Positions 1 to 8,311 of a stretch of 64,000 bases of DNA are shown here, piece by piece. A program made the translations under genes and the position numbers. The stretch lies in the NCBI RefSeq assembly GCF_021261325.1, contig NZ_JAJSBI010000007.1:62001-126000 (forward strand), written 5' to 3'. Position 1 is the first letter of the stretch. Every line of letters begins with the position of its first letter. Source of the DNA: Streptomyces guryensis. GTDB taxonomy: Bacteria; Actinomycetota; Actinomycetes; Streptomycetales; Streptomycetaceae. The notes below the pieces were generated by a model, which ran no database searches, was not told the DNA's origin, and saw nothing but the letters and a program-made list of their open reading frames with translations.

Positions 1-326
1 GCCCCGAGGGGGAGCCGGAAGGTGAGGGGGCGGGAGGAGAAGGCACCGGCGGGCTGGGCGAGTTGACAGCACTGGCCGAGGAGCCGGACAACGAGGAACG
101 CGCTCACGCGTTGGCGCAGGCGCTGGCCGCGCGGGCCGGACGGGATCCCGGGTTCGCCCAGAGGCTGGCGGCGTGGCGACAGGAAGCCGAGGCGGCGGGG
201 GGCGTGCGGACCGGCGCGGGCGATGTGCACAACGACTTCTCGGGCGATGCGCACGGGCCCGTCATCATGGGGCGGGACTTCCACGGACCTATCAATCTCG
301 GCCCTGAGCGCTCCCCGGGAACGTAG
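1..326 (+). CDS. C-terminal part of protein with RHIM-like amyloid motif
   Basis: The reading frame is open to the left edge, so only the C-terminus is present. It reads through an acidic Gly/Glu-rich linker and a short helical segment (from about position 63), then a motif at 225-302 containing NDFSGDAHGPVIMGR, and stops at 324-326. The same pattern (N/S-x-x-SG-x-x-x-GP then R-x-x-H) occurs near the N-terminus of the convergent NACHT ATPase at 368-2665 and in the broken copy at 4005-4236. Short Gly/His/Asn motifs of this kind, shared between STAND ATPases and small partner proteins, are known as bacterial amyloid signalling sequences related to RHIM. The likely role is an effector or adaptor recruited by the NACHT protein. 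The effector domain should lie left of the window. Function is inferred from the motif and context only. Confidence 0.6.
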   Translation, partial: PEGEPEGEGAGGEGTGGLGELTALAEEPDNEERAHALAQALAARAGRDPGFAQRLAAWRQEAEAAGGVRTGAGDVHNDFSGDAHGPVIMGRDFHGPINLGPERSPGT

Positions 327-367
327 GGGCCGTGGATTCGGATTCCCTCGGAGGGCCGGGCACCGCA

Positions 368-2665
368 TCAGGCCGGCGTGCGAGGCTGCCGACGAGGCGG
401 TTCGGGCGCCGCCTTCCCGTGGTTCCTGAGGTGATCCTGGAGACGGACATGGCGGAACTGGTACACCGCGCCCGACCGGCGTAGTACGTCGCGCTCGCAG
501 GCGTCCTCCAGGAAGGCGACCAGCCGCCACGGCAGTCGTCGCGTCAAGGGCAGCCAGATGCGGGCCAGGGCCACCCACTGGCCCCACGCCGTCAGACAGA
601 GCCCATAGCCGAGTCCGCCGCTGAACGCGCCCTCGATGCCGAAGACGAGCCCGAGTTGGAGGCTGCGGAGGGGGGTTTCGGTGAAGGTGGCCCCCAGCCC
701 CTCGACGAGTCCGGGGACGAGGGCCCAGACGAGGAGATGGAAGGACACGTTCTCGCGGTTCTGCCGCAACAAGCCGACGCAGTCGAACGACTTCTTTCCG
801 TCGATAGGAGTCTCCAGCCACGTCATGAGTCCGAGGGCGATTCCTGCCGACAGCCCGATGGTGAGCGGGAACAGGGCCGCTGCCCCGAGCCCGCCGCCGA
901 GCCCGTCGTCGAGCCCGAGCGGAGGGAGGAGAAGCCGGTCGACCAGCACGATGGCGAGCGCGAGCCCGAATCCGACCAGGGCTCCCAGCACGACCTTGTG
1001 GAAGAACTCCTGGAAGAACTCCTTGTCCAACTCCCTGTCGCCGCCGGTCAGACGGACCTGTACCGGACGCGGCGACAGCAGCTCTGTCCCGTCTGCGCGC
1101 CGGTAGACGTAGCCGAACAACAGCCCGAACACGAGTCCGTGCAGCAAGCCCACGACCAGGCCCCGCCGGATCGCGAACCCGATGCCGTGCGACGTGGCGA
1201 TCAGGTCCACGGGAATGTTTCCGATCGCGGTCGGCACCGCGAAGGACAGCCCGGCCAGAAACGAGATCACGGCGGTACGCACCCCAAGACTCAGCTCCGT
1301 GCCGAGCCGCCACCACTCCAGGTCGGGCTGGCCGCGCGACTTCAGGTGGTCGGCGAGGTACCCGAGCCAGCGCTGGGCCCGCCGAGCGCTCCAGTTCCGG
1401 GGTGGCGGGGCCAGGTCGCCGGGGCGTCGACGGTAGGCCGACGGCACGAAGCTGCTCAGGAGGTGTTCCTCGATGCTCGCCCGGGATCCGAACCCGAGCA
1501 GATCCCTGGGGCTGCGCCTCGGGCCGTCGCGCCGGCTGCTGTCTGCGGTGTGCGCCATCTCGCCGTAGACGCCACGGGCAAGGGAGACCATCAAGGGCGT
1601 GGTCAGCGCCTCGCGGAGGCTCTCGCCGGCCGGGGTGCGGGGACGGTCGCGCAGCTCGGACAGGACGTGATTCCAGTCGGACTCGGCGACCGGGGCGCTG
1701 CCGAGGATCAGGAAACTCTCCGAGTCCTCCGGTGTGAGAGCGGTCAGTTCGATCGCGGCGGCACGCTTCAGGCCTCTGGTGCCGCCCTTCGCGTCGGCGT
1801 ACGGCTTGGTGCGGCTGGTCAGGATCAACGGCTTGCTGAATGCGTTGAGTTGCTCCAGTGCATCGGGCCGGAGATTTTCGGCGATTTCGTCGAATCCGTC
1901 CAGGACGGGCAGGATCAGCCCGTTCTCGACCAGCGCGGCGGCGACCGGCGTCCCCTCGGCGATGTCCGTGTCCAAACCGGACGTGTCACGGCTGAGCCGG
2001 CTGCTCAGCCATTTCTCCAGCGTCTCGGATCCGGGGTTCCACGATCCCAGGCTGAAGATCTCCGGAACGGGGCCGCCGGGTCGACGGCTCTCCAGCAGAT
2101 CCAGTACGAGCCGCAGGCCCAGAACGGTCTTCCCCGAGCCGGCTTCCCCCAGCACCACCAGACGGCCGGCGGGCAGCGTCCCGTAGGTCTCGGCGATGTC
2201 TCCCGCATGCTCGTCCAGGGCCAGAGGTTCGGCCTTCCCGTACGGGGTGCGGCGGATGTTCTCCCAACGATCCATCAGATCAACGCCCGCCGTCGTCCAG
2301 CGCACGGGCAGCAACTCCGTGTCCGGATCGCTGACTTTCCGTCGTTCGTCCTCGCGTTGCCAGCGCTCCCCGACGGCTTTGGCGAGTTTGTCGGCTGCCC
2401 TGGCGAGTTGGTCGGCCTGGTCCTGGTCGGCCTTGGCGTCCTGCGGTCCTGACTTGTTCTCCGGTGTCTGCTCCTGCTCGGGTGCCGGCGCCGCCGGGGG
2501 GTGGAGGTGCAGCTCGTGGATCACGCGGGCCTGGACGGACGGCCCGTAAACGATGCCGCTCTGCTTGTTGGTCACGTGAGAACCGGAGGACTTGCCGCCC
2601 TGGTCCTGGTCCTGGTCCTTGGCCTTGTCCTCGGGCTCGGGCGACTCGTCGTCGGGACCGGCCAC
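368..2665 (-). CDS. NACHT-type STAND ATPase with N-terminal RHIM-like motif and C-terminal membrane segments
   Basis: This 765-residue protein starts at a GTG (2665-2663) behind GGGAAGG, one base after the stop of the upstream gene, so the two are probably translated together. The open frame extends further upstream, but that stretch is Arg/Pro-rich shadow of the neighbour and was rejected. Residues 31-56 hold the motif NKQSGIVYGPSVQAR, after an acidic Asp/Gln/Lys linker. The NACHT domain has Walker A GEAGSGKT (about 173-180), Walker B LPVLDGFDE (about 252-260) and a LTSRT sensor (about 282-286). Residues about 464-704 contain several hydrophobic membrane-spanning segments, and the C-terminus has a QFRHVRLQDHL segment. 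It is probably a membrane-linked NLR-like switch that oligomerises on sensing and templates its partner (1-326) through the motif. The ATPase assignment is firm. The signalling role is inference. Confidence 0.85.
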   Translation of the reverse strand: MAGPDDESPEPEDKAKDQDQDQGGKSSGSHVTNKQSGIVYGPSVQARVIHELHLHPPAAPAPEQEQTPENKSGPQDAKADQDQADQLARAADKLAKAVGERWQREDERRKVSDPDTELLPVRWTTAGVDLMDRWENIRRTPYGKAEPLALDEHAGDIAETYGTLPAGRLVVLGEAGSGKTVLGLRLVLDLLESRRPGGPVPEIFSLGSWNPGSETLEKWLSSRLSRDTSGLDTDIAEGTPVAAALVENGLILPVLDGFDEIAENLRPDALEQLNAFSKPLILTSRTKPYADAKGGTRGLKRAAAIELTALTPEDSESFLILGSAPVAESDWNHVLSELRDRPRTPAGESLREALTTPLMVSLARGVYGEMAHTADSSRRDGPRRSPRDLLGFGSRASIEEHLLSSFVPSAYRRRPGDLAPPPRNWSARRAQRWLGYLADHLKSRGQPDLEWWRLGTELSLGVRTAVISFLAGLSFAVPTAIGNIPVDLIATSHGIGFAIRRGLVVGLLHGLVFGLLFGYVYRRADGTELLSPRPVQVRLTGGDRELDKEFFQEFFHKVVLGALVGFGLALAIVLVDRLLLPPLGLDDGLGGGLGAAALFPLTIGLSAGIALGLMTWLETPIDGKKSFDCVGLLRQNRENVSFHLLVWALVPGLVEGLGATFTETPLRSLQLGLVFGIEGAFSGGLGYGLCLTAWGQWVALARIWLPLTRRLPWRLVAFLEDACERDVLRRSGAVYQFRHVRLQDHLRNHGKAAPEPPRRQPRTPA

Positions 2666-2666
2666 G

Positions 2667-3665
2667 TCACCCTTCCCGGTTCGCTGTGCGACGACGGCGC
2701 CAGACCCACCAGCCGATTCCCGCGGCGGCCGCGCTCGTGCCCAGGACCGTCGCGACCGTGCGCAGCGGCCCCGATACGCCCGTGCCGCCGGCCGAAGAGG
2801 TGTCGGGGGAGGTGGGGGATGCGGTGCCGGAGGCGCCGGAGTCCCAGGCCGACACCGTCCCGCCGGGTGAGCCGGAGGGGGCCCGGACCGTGGACGACGC
2901 GGCTGCGGACGCCGACGCCGATCCCGACGCGTTCGGGTCGGCCGCTCCCGGCTCCCCTGACGCACCCGACGTACCCGATGGCCTCGGCTTCCCGGGCGTG
3001 CCCGGTGTGTCCGCCGTTCCCGAGGCGGTCGGGTCCGTCGTCGGGCGTACGACCTCGAAGGTCGCCAGCACACCGTCCTGCCCGTCACTCAGGCCGCACG
3101 AGGCGTCGACCTTGTGCGCGATCGTCTCGTCGCCGTTCGCGTCCCGCGGGACGATGTGCAGGTCGATCGCGCCGATGGTGATCTTCCCCGGGCCCGGTTG
3201 CCGGAAGGTGAGAGAGGGGATGGTGCCGCTCGCCGGGACGGTCAGCGGGCCGGAATCCGGTACGGCGGTCCTGGGCACGTCGAGCGTCACGGTGACGGGG
3301 ATGTCACGGACCCCGGGCGCGGCCACGACGGCATGCACGTCCGCCGTGCCCTCGACGGTGGTCGCGCCGATGAACCGGAGCGCCCTGGTGACGTCGGCAC
3401 CGCCCATCGCCTTGGTGTCGACCGGCAGCCTTGGGGTGGCCCTGCCGACCACCTGGGTGTGCGCGGCCGGCCATACGACCGACGCGTTCATCGGCTGGTC
3501 GCCGAACGATGACCGGCAGGTATAGCGCAGAGAGCGCGGAGCCGGGTCCGCCACCGCGGACCCGGCTCCGAACGCTCCGGCTGCTCCCCATGCTCCGAAC
3601 ACAGCGACAAGACCGACGAGCGCTGCTGTCCAGCCGGGTAACACGGCCCTGGGAAGGATCTTCAT
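2667..3665 (-). CDS. secreted, membrane-anchored DUF6801 protein
   Basis: This 332-residue exported protein starts at ATG 3665, preceded by GGGAGA. It has a signal peptide (residues 1 to about 38, ending near AVADP), then a beta-rich domain matching the DUF6801 pattern: an early RYTCR Cys, a VPASGT...LTFRQPG core, and a later Cys near DASCG. A long Pro/Ser/Gly/Thr linker leads to a single C-terminal membrane helix followed by an Arg cluster (WWVWRRRR). It should be displayed outside the membrane. The function of DUF6801 is unknown. Its stop lies one base before the NACHT start, so the pair forms an operon, and this protein may be a surface component of that system. Confidence 0.75.
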   Translation of the reverse strand: MKILPRAVLPGWTAALVGLVAVFGAWGAAGAFGAGSAVADPAPRSLRYTCRSSFGDQPMNASVVWPAAHTQVVGRATPRLPVDTKAMGGADVTRALRFIGATTVEGTADVHAVVAAPGVRDIPVTVTLDVPRTAVPDSGPLTVPASGTIPSLTFRQPGPGKITIGAIDLHIVPRDANGDETIAHKVDASCGLSDGQDGVLATFEVVRPTTDPTASGTADTPGTPGKPRPSGTSGASGEPGAADPNASGSASASAAASSTVRAPSGSPGGTVSAWDSGASGTASPTSPDTSSAGGTGVSGPLRTVATVLGTSAAAAGIGWWVWRRRRTANREG

Positions 3666-4004
3666 ACGGCGTCTCCCGTGAAAGCGCTCACCAGCGTTGT
3701 GTGCCGGGAAGTGCCAGCGGTGGGGTGCGGTGTCGTCCGGTGCAGAGGTGACTGGCCGGACATGGACCTTCGATGGTGAAGCGAGCTGATTGACGTTGTC
3801 AATGCGCCTATGTGGTAAGGGAGTTGAGGAGCGGTGAGGTTGTCGTGTGCCCTTGTGTCGGTGTTGTCGGGAACCGGGGACGGATGACGGAATGACTCGG
3901 TTGACGGTCAATCGCAGAGTTGCGGCCCCGGAGTCCGGAAGATGCTCGCGGAAGCGGTTGCGGTCGACCTGTTATGGCCTTTGGGGGCAGCACGGACAGC
4001 GTGC

Positions 4005-4236
4005 GTTGACAGCACTGGTCGAGGAGAACCCGGGTTCGCCCAGAGGCGTGGAGGCGTGGAGGCGTGGAGGCGTGGAGGCGTGGAGGCGTGGCGGCGGGAG
4101 GCCGAGGAAGTGCGAGGCAGCCTGCGGACGGGCGCCGGCGATGTGAGCAGCGAAGTCTCAGGCACGGTGCACGGGCCCCGTCGTCACGGGGCGGGATCTC
4201 CACGGGCCGATCAACCTCGGCCAGGTCCTCTCCGGC
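4005..4236 (+). pseudogene. degraded duplicate of the left-edge RHIM-like motif gene
   Basis: This stretch matches the 1-326 gene from GTTGACAGCACTGG onward but is broken at least twice. About 60 bases between the 'gaggag' and 'cccgggttcgcccagag' blocks are missing, which changes frame. An extra C in GGGCCCC (about 4174-4179) shifts the frame inside the motif. Correcting that C restores SEVSGTVHGPVVTGR and HGPINLG, nearly the same as the left-edge copy. Between these lesions an 8-bp unit is expanded six times. It lies in the same orientation as 1-326, so the two copies bracket the NACHT/DUF6801 operon. A sequencing indel could explain the C but not the deletion. Confidence 0.65.
4043..4090 (+). 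repeat. six tandem copies of an 8-bp unit (gaggcgtg)
   Basis: GAGGCGTG is repeated six times without interruption (48 bp) inside the degraded motif gene. The intact left-edge copy has a single related 'gaggctggcggcgtg' stretch at the matching place. Because the unit is not a multiple of three, each gain or loss shifts the reading frame. Six copies happen to keep frame locally. Confidence 0.9.
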
Positions 4237-4298
4237 GGGTCAGGGTCTGGGGGAGCCGGCGGCTGCACCCCCACCACCTGCGCAGTCATCGATGTTTC

Positions 4299-4311
4299 AT
4301 CACTTTGTGAT
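4299..4311. promoter_or_regulatory. short inverted repeat upstream of the secreted hydrolase
   Basis: ATCAC-ttt-GTGAT is a perfect 5-bp inverted repeat in the least GC-rich part of the region before the hydrolase start at 4378. It could be an operator or part of the promoter. No regulator is assigned. Confidence 0.3.
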
Positions 4312-4377
4312 CACCCGCACCTAGCGTCTCGGGTGTTCGCTCCGGACACGCCCACGACCCCAGGGGGAGATCAGGCA

Positions 4378-5190
4378 ATGCCGAACATCAGCAGGATGAC
4401 TCGGGCTCTTGGCACCGCGGCCATGACGGCGGTGCTGGCGGCCGGTACCGCCGTCGCGTTCCCCGCCGCCGCGCAGGCGGTCGACGCGGAGCACTACTAC
4501 ATCGAGATCGGCGGCACCGGCCCTACGGCGGACAAGAACGGCTGCGCCACCACCGGTAGCTCCTACGACAGGGCGAACGAGGCCCTCCGACTCGGTGCCT
4601 CCGCGATCCAGGTGTGCTACCCGGCCAGCGCCGGCCCCATCATCGGCCCCCACGGTTCGCTCATCGACCCGAGTCTGCAGATTCACCCCGACGCCCTCAC
4701 GGCGCCGACCTACGACGCCAGCGTGAACCTGGGCTACCGGAAGGGGTTGGAGGCGGCACAGGAGACCCACAAGTCGCATCCGGACGCCCGGATCACGATC
4801 ACCGGCTACTCCCAGGGCGCACAGGCCGCGGACAAGGTGCTCCAGACGATCGCGAGCGGCGGCACCGGCATTCCGCTCTCCCAGGTCGACGGCATGCTCT
4901 ACGCCGACCCGATGCAGCCCGACACCGGCCTCGGGGCGCATCTCCCCACGTGGGTGGGCATCCCCGGGGTGGCCACCTCTCCCGGCGTCGGCCCGGCGGA
5001 GTTCAACGGCATGCCCGTCAGGCGGTACTGCATCACCGCCGACCCGGTGTGCGACTTGAGGTCCATCCTGAACGCGCCCAACTACTTCTCCCTGCACGGA
5101 AGGTACCCGGATCTCGTCATTCCTCAGACCCTGGCCCTCCACGGCAAGGACGGGGTCGAGTGGAGGAAGGCCGACGGGAGCGCCGAGTAG
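4378..5190 (+). CDS. secreted alpha/beta hydrolase (PE-PPE/cutinase-like)
   Basis: This 270-residue protein starts at ATG 4378 with AGGGGGAG eight bases upstream. An Ala-rich signal peptide ends near AQAVDA. The mature part has a GYSQGA nucleophile elbow (catalytic Ser), an early strand YYIEIGGTG, and a C-terminal LHGRYPDLV region with a candidate His. This arrangement is seen in PE-PPE-domain and cutinase-like serine hydrolases of actinobacteria, which act on esters or lipids outside the cell. Cys residues (NGCATT, IQVCYP, RRYC, PVCDL) suggest two disulphides. It stands alone, facing the AfsR-like gene across a terminator. The hydrolase class is fairly sure and the substrate unknown. Confidence 0.75.
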   Translation: MPNISRMTRALGTAAMTAVLAAGTAVAFPAAAQAVDAEHYYIEIGGTGPTADKNGCATTGSSYDRANEALRLGASAIQVCYPASAGPIIGPHGSLIDPSLQIHPDALTAPTYDASVNLGYRKGLEAAQETHKSHPDARITITGYSQGAQAADKVLQTIASGGTGIPLSQVDGMLYADPMQPDTGLGAHLPTWVGIPGVATSPGVGPAEFNGMPVRRYCITADPVCDLRSILNAPNYFSLHGRYPDLVIPQTLALHGKDGVEWRKADGSAE

Positions 5191-5221
5191 GGCTCCTGGC
5201 GGAAAGGGGGGACGGGGAGAG

Positions 5222-5252
5222 CGGCCCGGCCGGACGGAGTCCGTCCGGGCCG
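5222..5252. terminator. bidirectional hairpin between convergent genes
   Basis: CCGGACGGA-g-TCCGTCCGG is a perfect 9-bp stem (5230-5248) extended by GC-rich flanks. It lies between the hydrolase stop (5190) and the AfsR-like stop (5268). There is no U-run, as is common in Streptomyces. Confidence 0.55.
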
Positions 5253-5267
5253 ACTCCGTCCGGGCGG

Positions 5268-8228
5268 TTACGCCTCGTCGGAGCCCGTCCGCCGTCGCCG
5301 CCCGAGGTCGTCGAGAACCCGGGAGATCCTCGCCCTGTTGGCCTCGGTGTCGGGAAGGGCGGTGCCCCGTTCGAAGAAGTCGCGCGCCCCGGCCAGGTCC
5401 TCCTCCGCCGCACCCTGCCAGATCAGCCGATGCCGTATCGCGATCTCCGACGCGGTGCCGGTCTGTTCGTCCAGCACCGCGCGTGCCCGGCGGCGGAGTT
5501 CGGCGGCCGCCTGCGGGTTGCCCAGGTCCGCTTCGGCCGTGGAGAGTCTGCCGAGGACGGCTGAGTGCAGGGGGACGTCGCCGAGACGCCTGGCCAGGTC
5601 CTCGGCCTTTCCCAGGGGGCCGACCGCTTCGGCGGGTCGGCCGAGGTCGAGTTGGAGACTTCCCAGGCGGAGCAAGGTCTTGCCATGGAGCCTGGGACTG
5701 CCCGACTTCTCGGCGAGGGCGATCGCCTCCAGATAGCGGTCGTGCGCCTTGTCGTGCTCGCCGAGCTGGTGGTGGATGTCGCCGGCGCGGGTCAGGATCG
5801 AGCCGGTCAGCCAGTCGTCATGTTCCAACTGCCCTGCCAGCCGGGCGACTTCGGCGAAGTGCGCCATGGACTCGGCGATCCGCCCCTCCAGATTGGCGAA
5901 GGTCCCGAGCCCGGCCGCGGCCCTGGCCCGCTCATGCGGGTCGTCGGCCCGGCGGCTGATCTCCAGCGCCTCCGTGAACCAGGTGCGGGCCTGCCGATAG
6001 CGGCCCTGCAGCCCGTACATGATGCCCAGGCCCGTGCGCAGTGCCGACTCCATCCGGCGGTCGGTGGCCTGCCCGGCCAGGGGCAGCAGCATCTCCAGCG
6101 CGGTGCGGCACTCGTGGAACCGGCCCTGCCGGGTGAGGTAGTCGATCAGGCCCTCGGCGATCCAGCAGGCGTCGTCCAGATGCCCTACGGCCACCGACTG
6201 GCCGATCACGTCGACCAGTTCGCCGCCCGCCGCGTCCAGCCAGGCCGTGGCCTCCTCCCAGCCCGCGAAGGGTCCGTTGTCCTGCGGGCCGGTCAGGAAG
6301 GACGAGGTGCCCCAGTCGCTGGCGCAGCGGGCGGCGGCCATGTACAGCCGGAACACGCCGCTGCGGGCTGCGGCGATCTCTTCCGGGGAGGCGGCGGCGA
6401 CCCGGCGGGCGTAGACCGCGACCAGGTCGTGCAACCGGTAGCGATCGGCGGTCACCCGCTGCACCAGACTCGCGTCGGCCAGGCTTTCCAGGGCGCGTTC
6501 GGCGTCGGGGGGCGTCCGGTCGAGCAGCGCGGCCAGAGTCAGCCGGTCCAGCCGCACGGTCGGCGACAGGCCCAGGACGCGGAAGGCACGCTGCTCGGCG
6601 GTGGGCAACTGGTCGTAGGAGATGCGGAACGCGACCTCGACGCTGCGGTCCTCCACCGCGAGTTCGTCGAGCCGGCGCTCGTCGTCGGCCAGCCGTGCCG
6701 CCAGGGATTCCACCGCCCACAGCGGACGGTCCTGTATTCGTGCCCCGACGATCCGCAGCGCCAGCGGGAGCCGGTCGCACAACGTGGCCAGTTCGCGTAC
6801 GGCAGCCCGCTCTCGCTCGGATCCCTCGCCGCCGGCGATGCGGGTGAGCAGACCCGCCGCCTCGTCGAGGCCGAGAGGGGAGAGCGAGATCCTGCGGTCC
6901 GCGTCCAGCCCCGTCAGGCGCCGGCGGCTCGTCACCATCACCATGCTGCCGGAGCCGGCGGGCAGCAGCGGTCGCACCTGGTCGGCGCGGGCGGCGTCGT
7001 CGAGTACGAGGAGCAGCCGGAGCGAGGCGGTCGCCGCCCGCCAGGACGCGGCCAGCTCGTCGAGCTCGTCCGGGCCTTCGGAGTCTTCCCCTTCACCGGC
7101 ACCCACGGCCCGCAGCAGCCGGCGCAGCACTCGTTGCCGCCCCGCTTCCGCCCGGTCCTCGCGGTGCCCGTGCAGTTCCACGAACAGACAGCCGTCGGGG
7201 TACCGCTCCCGCAGCGTCCGCGCCGCGCGCACCGCCAGGGCGGTCTTCCCGACCCCGGCCATGCCGTCCACCGCCCGCACAGTGACCACCTGAGCGTCGG
7301 CAGGCGCGAGGAGAAGGTCGAGCTCCCGGTCCCGGCCCGTGAAGTTGCCGATCTCAACGGGGAGTTCATGGCGTGCCGGGGGCTTGTGGCGAGCAGGCAC
7401 CGGAGCTTCGACCGGCTGTCTGGTCACGGGCGGGAGCGCGTCACCGCCGCGGAGGACCGTCTCGTGCACCCGTCGCAGCTCGGGGCCGGGCTCCACCCCC
7501 TGCTCGTCCACCAGCCGGCGGCGTACGGCGGCATAGACGTCCAGCGCGTCGGACTGCCGGTTGCCCGCGTGGAGAGCACGCATGAGCAGGGCGGCCAGCG
7601 CCTCGTTGTGGGGGTGGGCCGTCGTCAGGGCGAACAGTTCGCCCACGGCCTCGGCGTGCCGTCCCGACCGGAGTTGGCAGTCCACCTTGTCCTGCACCAG
7701 CATGAGCCGCTGCTCCGCCAGCCGTAATCGCTCCCCCTCCGCGAACGGCCCGGGGATTCCGGCCAGGGGTTCACCGTGAAACAGTTCAAGCGCCCGGGAG
7801 TACGCGTCCACCGCGGCGTCCAGGTCTCCGGAGCCCCTCGCCGAACGCCCTTCGGCGGCGATCTCCTCGCATCGTGTCACGTCCACGCAGGCGCTCCGCG
7901 GGGCGAAGCGATAGCCGCCGCGAACGGTGTCGATCACGGAGTCCGCCGAGATCTCTCCCGGTGCATCCAGACGTCTGCGTAACCGGTGCACATAGACCGG
8001 GATCACCTTGGTGCCGGTGCCGGGAGGTTCCGGGCCCCACACCCCGTCGAGCAGCTGCTGGCGGCTGACCGTCCTGCCCGGCCGTAGCAACAACGCCGAG
8101 AGCAGGGCCTGTTCACGAACCGGTCCGAGTTCCAGATGCGCATCGCCGCGCCACGCCCGGAGCGGGCCGAGCAGAGCTAAACGAAGCTGCTGATTTGCAT
8201 CTGTGGACAACTCTCGCAAGATCGGCAC
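5268..8228 (-). CDS. AfsR/SARP-like regulator: OmpR-type DNA-binding, BTAD, NB-ARC, TPR
   Basis: This 986-residue protein starts at GTG 8228. Residues about 15-110 form an OmpR/SARP winged helix (LLGPLRAW...VSRQQLLDGVW...VYVHRLRRRL), about 115-262 the bacterial transcriptional activation domain, and about 297-560 an NB-ARC ATPase with P-loop GMAGVGKT (322-329), LLVLDDA and VTSRRR. The rest is tetratricopeptide repeats. This is the AfsR family layout of pathway-specific or global activators of secondary metabolism. Codon 17 (8180-8178) is TTA, so translation should depend on the bldA leucyl-tRNA and be delayed to late growth. No target cluster adjoins it. The nearest biosynthetic locus is the cyclodipeptide synthase pair at 37.8-39.8 kb. 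Confidence 0.9.
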   Translation of the reverse strand: MPILRELSTDANQQLRLALLGPLRAWRGDAHLELGPVREQALLSALLLRPGRTVSRQQLLDGVWGPEPPGTGTKVIPVYVHRLRRRLDAPGEISADSVIDTVRGGYRFAPRSACVDVTRCEEIAAEGRSARGSGDLDAAVDAYSRALELFHGEPLAGIPGPFAEGERLRLAEQRLMLVQDKVDCQLRSGRHAEAVGELFALTTAHPHNEALAALLMRALHAGNRQSDALDVYAAVRRRLVDEQGVEPGPELRRVHETVLRGGDALPPVTRQPVEAPVPARHKPPARHELPVEIGNFTGRDRELDLLLAPADAQVVTVRAVDGMAGVGKTALAVRAARTLRERYPDGCLFVELHGHREDRAEAGRQRVLRRLLRAVGAGEGEDSEGPDELDELAASWRAATASLRLLLVLDDAARADQVRPLLPAGSGSMVMVTSRRRLTGLDADRRISLSPLGLDEAAGLLTRIAGGEGSERERAAVRELATLCDRLPLALRIVGARIQDRPLWAVESLAARLADDERRLDELAVEDRSVEVAFRISYDQLPTAEQRAFRVLGLSPTVRLDRLTLAALLDRTPPDAERALESLADASLVQRVTADRYRLHDLVAVYARRVAAASPEEIAAARSGVFRLYMAAARCASDWGTSSFLTGPQDNGPFAGWEEATAWLDAAGGELVDVIGQSVAVGHLDDACWIAEGLIDYLTRQGRFHECRTALEMLLPLAGQATDRRMESALRTGLGIMYGLQGRYRQARTWFTEALEISRRADDPHERARAAAGLGTFANLEGRIAESMAHFAEVARLAGQLEHDDWLTGSILTRAGDIHHQLGEHDKAHDRYLEAIALAEKSGSPRLHGKTLLRLGSLQLDLGRPAEAVGPLGKAEDLARRLGDVPLHSAVLGRLSTAEADLGNPQAAAELRRRARAVLDEQTGTASEIAIRHRLIWQGAAEEDLAGARDFFERGTALPDTEANRARISRVLDDLGRRRRTGSDEA

Positions 8229-8311
8229 GCCGAGAGCCTATAAGGCCTCCGGCCGCGCGCGGCGACCACCACAAGACCTGCGCCTGTCGCGTACGGCGGC
8301 ACCACACGGGG

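Noticed and set aside
656..2452. Long open frame opposite the NACHT gene
   Set aside because: High GC creates open antisense frames. The residues have no domain and the minus strand encodes clear Walker motifs. Similar antisense frames at 5565-7727, 8195-9877, 16441-19089 and 53473-57126 were rejected for the same reason.
2666..3088. Upstream extension of the NACHT frame by about 141 residues
   Set aside because: It is Arg/Pro-rich, fully overlaps the DUF6801 gene in another frame, and a GTG with a good ribosome site exists at 2665.
4043..4090. Possible CRISPR or iteron array
   Set aside because: Units are 8 bp, contiguous, without spacers, and lie within a recognisable decayed coding sequence.
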